From CAZGSG01 sp964528095 (lineage in GTDB: Bacteria; Bacteroidota; Bacteroidia; Chitinophagales; Chitinophagaceae): a stretch of 5,760 nt of DNA. The stretch lies in assembly GCA_964528095.1 (NCBI GenBank), contig CAZGSG010000372.1, forward strand, positions 1 through 5,760, in the 5' to 3' direction. The notes beneath the pieces are model-generated. The model searched no databases. It worked only from the letters and a program-made list of their open reading frames with translations, and had not been told where the DNA came from. Shown in pieces: positions 5,339 to 5,760 of the stretch; within the stretch, counting starts at the first letter, position 1; each line of letters opens with the position of its first letter. Position numbers and translations under genes: made by a program.

Positions 5339-5760
5339 CTAGAGATTTGCCTTTAGTTGAAGAAAAAAGGTCTTTATTTTTTCCAGTGACTGGATCATGG
5401 CAAATTTTTCTTCGGCCCTTTTATTTTTCTTGAGGTAGTCCTTGGCTCCTTCGATGGTGAATTTGCGACGACGGAGGAGATCATATATTAATACCAGGTT
5501 TTTTACGTCTATAGGCCGGAAATAGCGGTCACCTTTTTTATTCTTTCGGGGTTGCAGAATGTCAAACTCGGTTTCCCAATAACGGATAAGCGATTGATTT
5601 TCCCTGAACATGGTCGCTACCTCGCCAATAGAATAATAGTGCTTTTGAAATAATACTTCGTCTTCCGGAATTTGCACCAGGCCGGCATTCATCCCGATCT
5701 CTTTTAGAGATTTACGACCCCTTGTCGAAACCGGTTTTTTGGGCGCAACCAGCGGTTGTA
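5339..5760 (-). CDS. MerR-family transcriptional regulator, 5' end beyond the window
   Basis: A DNA-binding regulator of the MerR superfamily. From the ATG at 5692 it would have 117 residues, with the winged helix-turn-helix YYSIGEVATMF at 19-29, SLIRYWETEFDIL at 34-46, the wing KKGDRYFRPIDV at 52-63, and the second helical pair LVLIYDLLRRRKFTIEGAKDYL at 66-87. A short C-terminal helix ends in LQLKANL. The reading frame stays open upstream of that ATG to the window edge and encodes 22 more residues, including TRGRKSLKEIG, a basic stretch that I recall preceding the HTH domain in Bacteroidota homologues. So 5692 is probably an internal methionine and the real start lies to the right of the window. 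No ligand-binding domain or metal-binding cysteines follow the short dimerisation helix, so the signal sensed is unknown. The TAG stop is at 5339-5341. The broken thioredoxin-fold gene follows 104 bases downstream on the same strand. Confidence 0.9.
   Translation of the reverse strand, partial: QPLVAPKKPVSTRGRKSLKEIGMNAGLVQIPEDEVLFQKHYYSIGEVATMFRENQSLIRYWETEFDILQPRKNKKGDRYFRPIDVKNLVLIYDLLRRRKFTIEGAKDYLKKNKRAEEKFAMIQSLEKIKTFFLQLKANL

Noticed and set aside
5119..5433. A 104-codon plus-strand open frame running across the thioredoxin-fold 5' end, the gap and the MerR-type 3' end.
   Set aside because: It overlaps two well-supported minus-strand genes antisense, has no recognisable domain and reads as random composition.

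Overview
The window looks like chromosomal DNA of a Bacteroidota bacterium, most likely of the Chitinophagaceae type. The evidence is moderate G+C with AT-rich gaps, start codons without Shine-Dalgarno sequences, a MerR-type regulator with the phylum's characteristic N-terminal basic stretch, and a secreted thioredoxin-fold protein with a WCEDS site of a kind I associate with this group. The taxon is inferred from protein style alone. I see no mobile element, CRISPR array, tRNA or rRNA.

Left part (plus strand, 1-2385): the 3' end of a LutC/LUD-domain gene, carrying an in-frame TAA at 45-47; a gamma-glutamylcyclotransferase-fold protein (335-757); an LpxH-type UDP-2,3-diacylglucosamine diphosphatase of lipid A synthesis (802-1572, GTG start); and, with no gap, a secreted beta-propeller-like protein of unknown function (1573-2385). 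The last three probably form one transcription unit. It may end in a nested inverted repeat at 2385-2453. Centre (plus, 2517-3605): an MscS-family mechanosensitive channel with its own upstream gap.

Right part (minus strand, read from right to left): a MerR-family regulator whose 5' end lies beyond the right edge (5339-5760), a secreted thioredoxin-fold protein broken by a frameshift (4729-5234), and an APH/choline-kinase-fold small-molecule phosphotransferase (3644-4663, GTG start). This minus-strand set converges on the channel gene with a 38-base gap.

The gene content is mostly ordinary housekeeping and envelope functions, and I do not see a convincing new multi-gene system. The best leads are the broken thioredoxin-fold gene and the propeller protein. 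In the first, the shift lies at an A AAA AAC heptamer inside a 9-bp perfect inverted repeat, and several residues of a conserved strand appear to be missing. The second abuts lpxH directly. Two coding disruptions in under 6 kb also raise the question of assembly quality versus real gene decay.

No gap between genes exceeds 300 bases. The longest are 228-334, 2386-2516 and 5235-5338.
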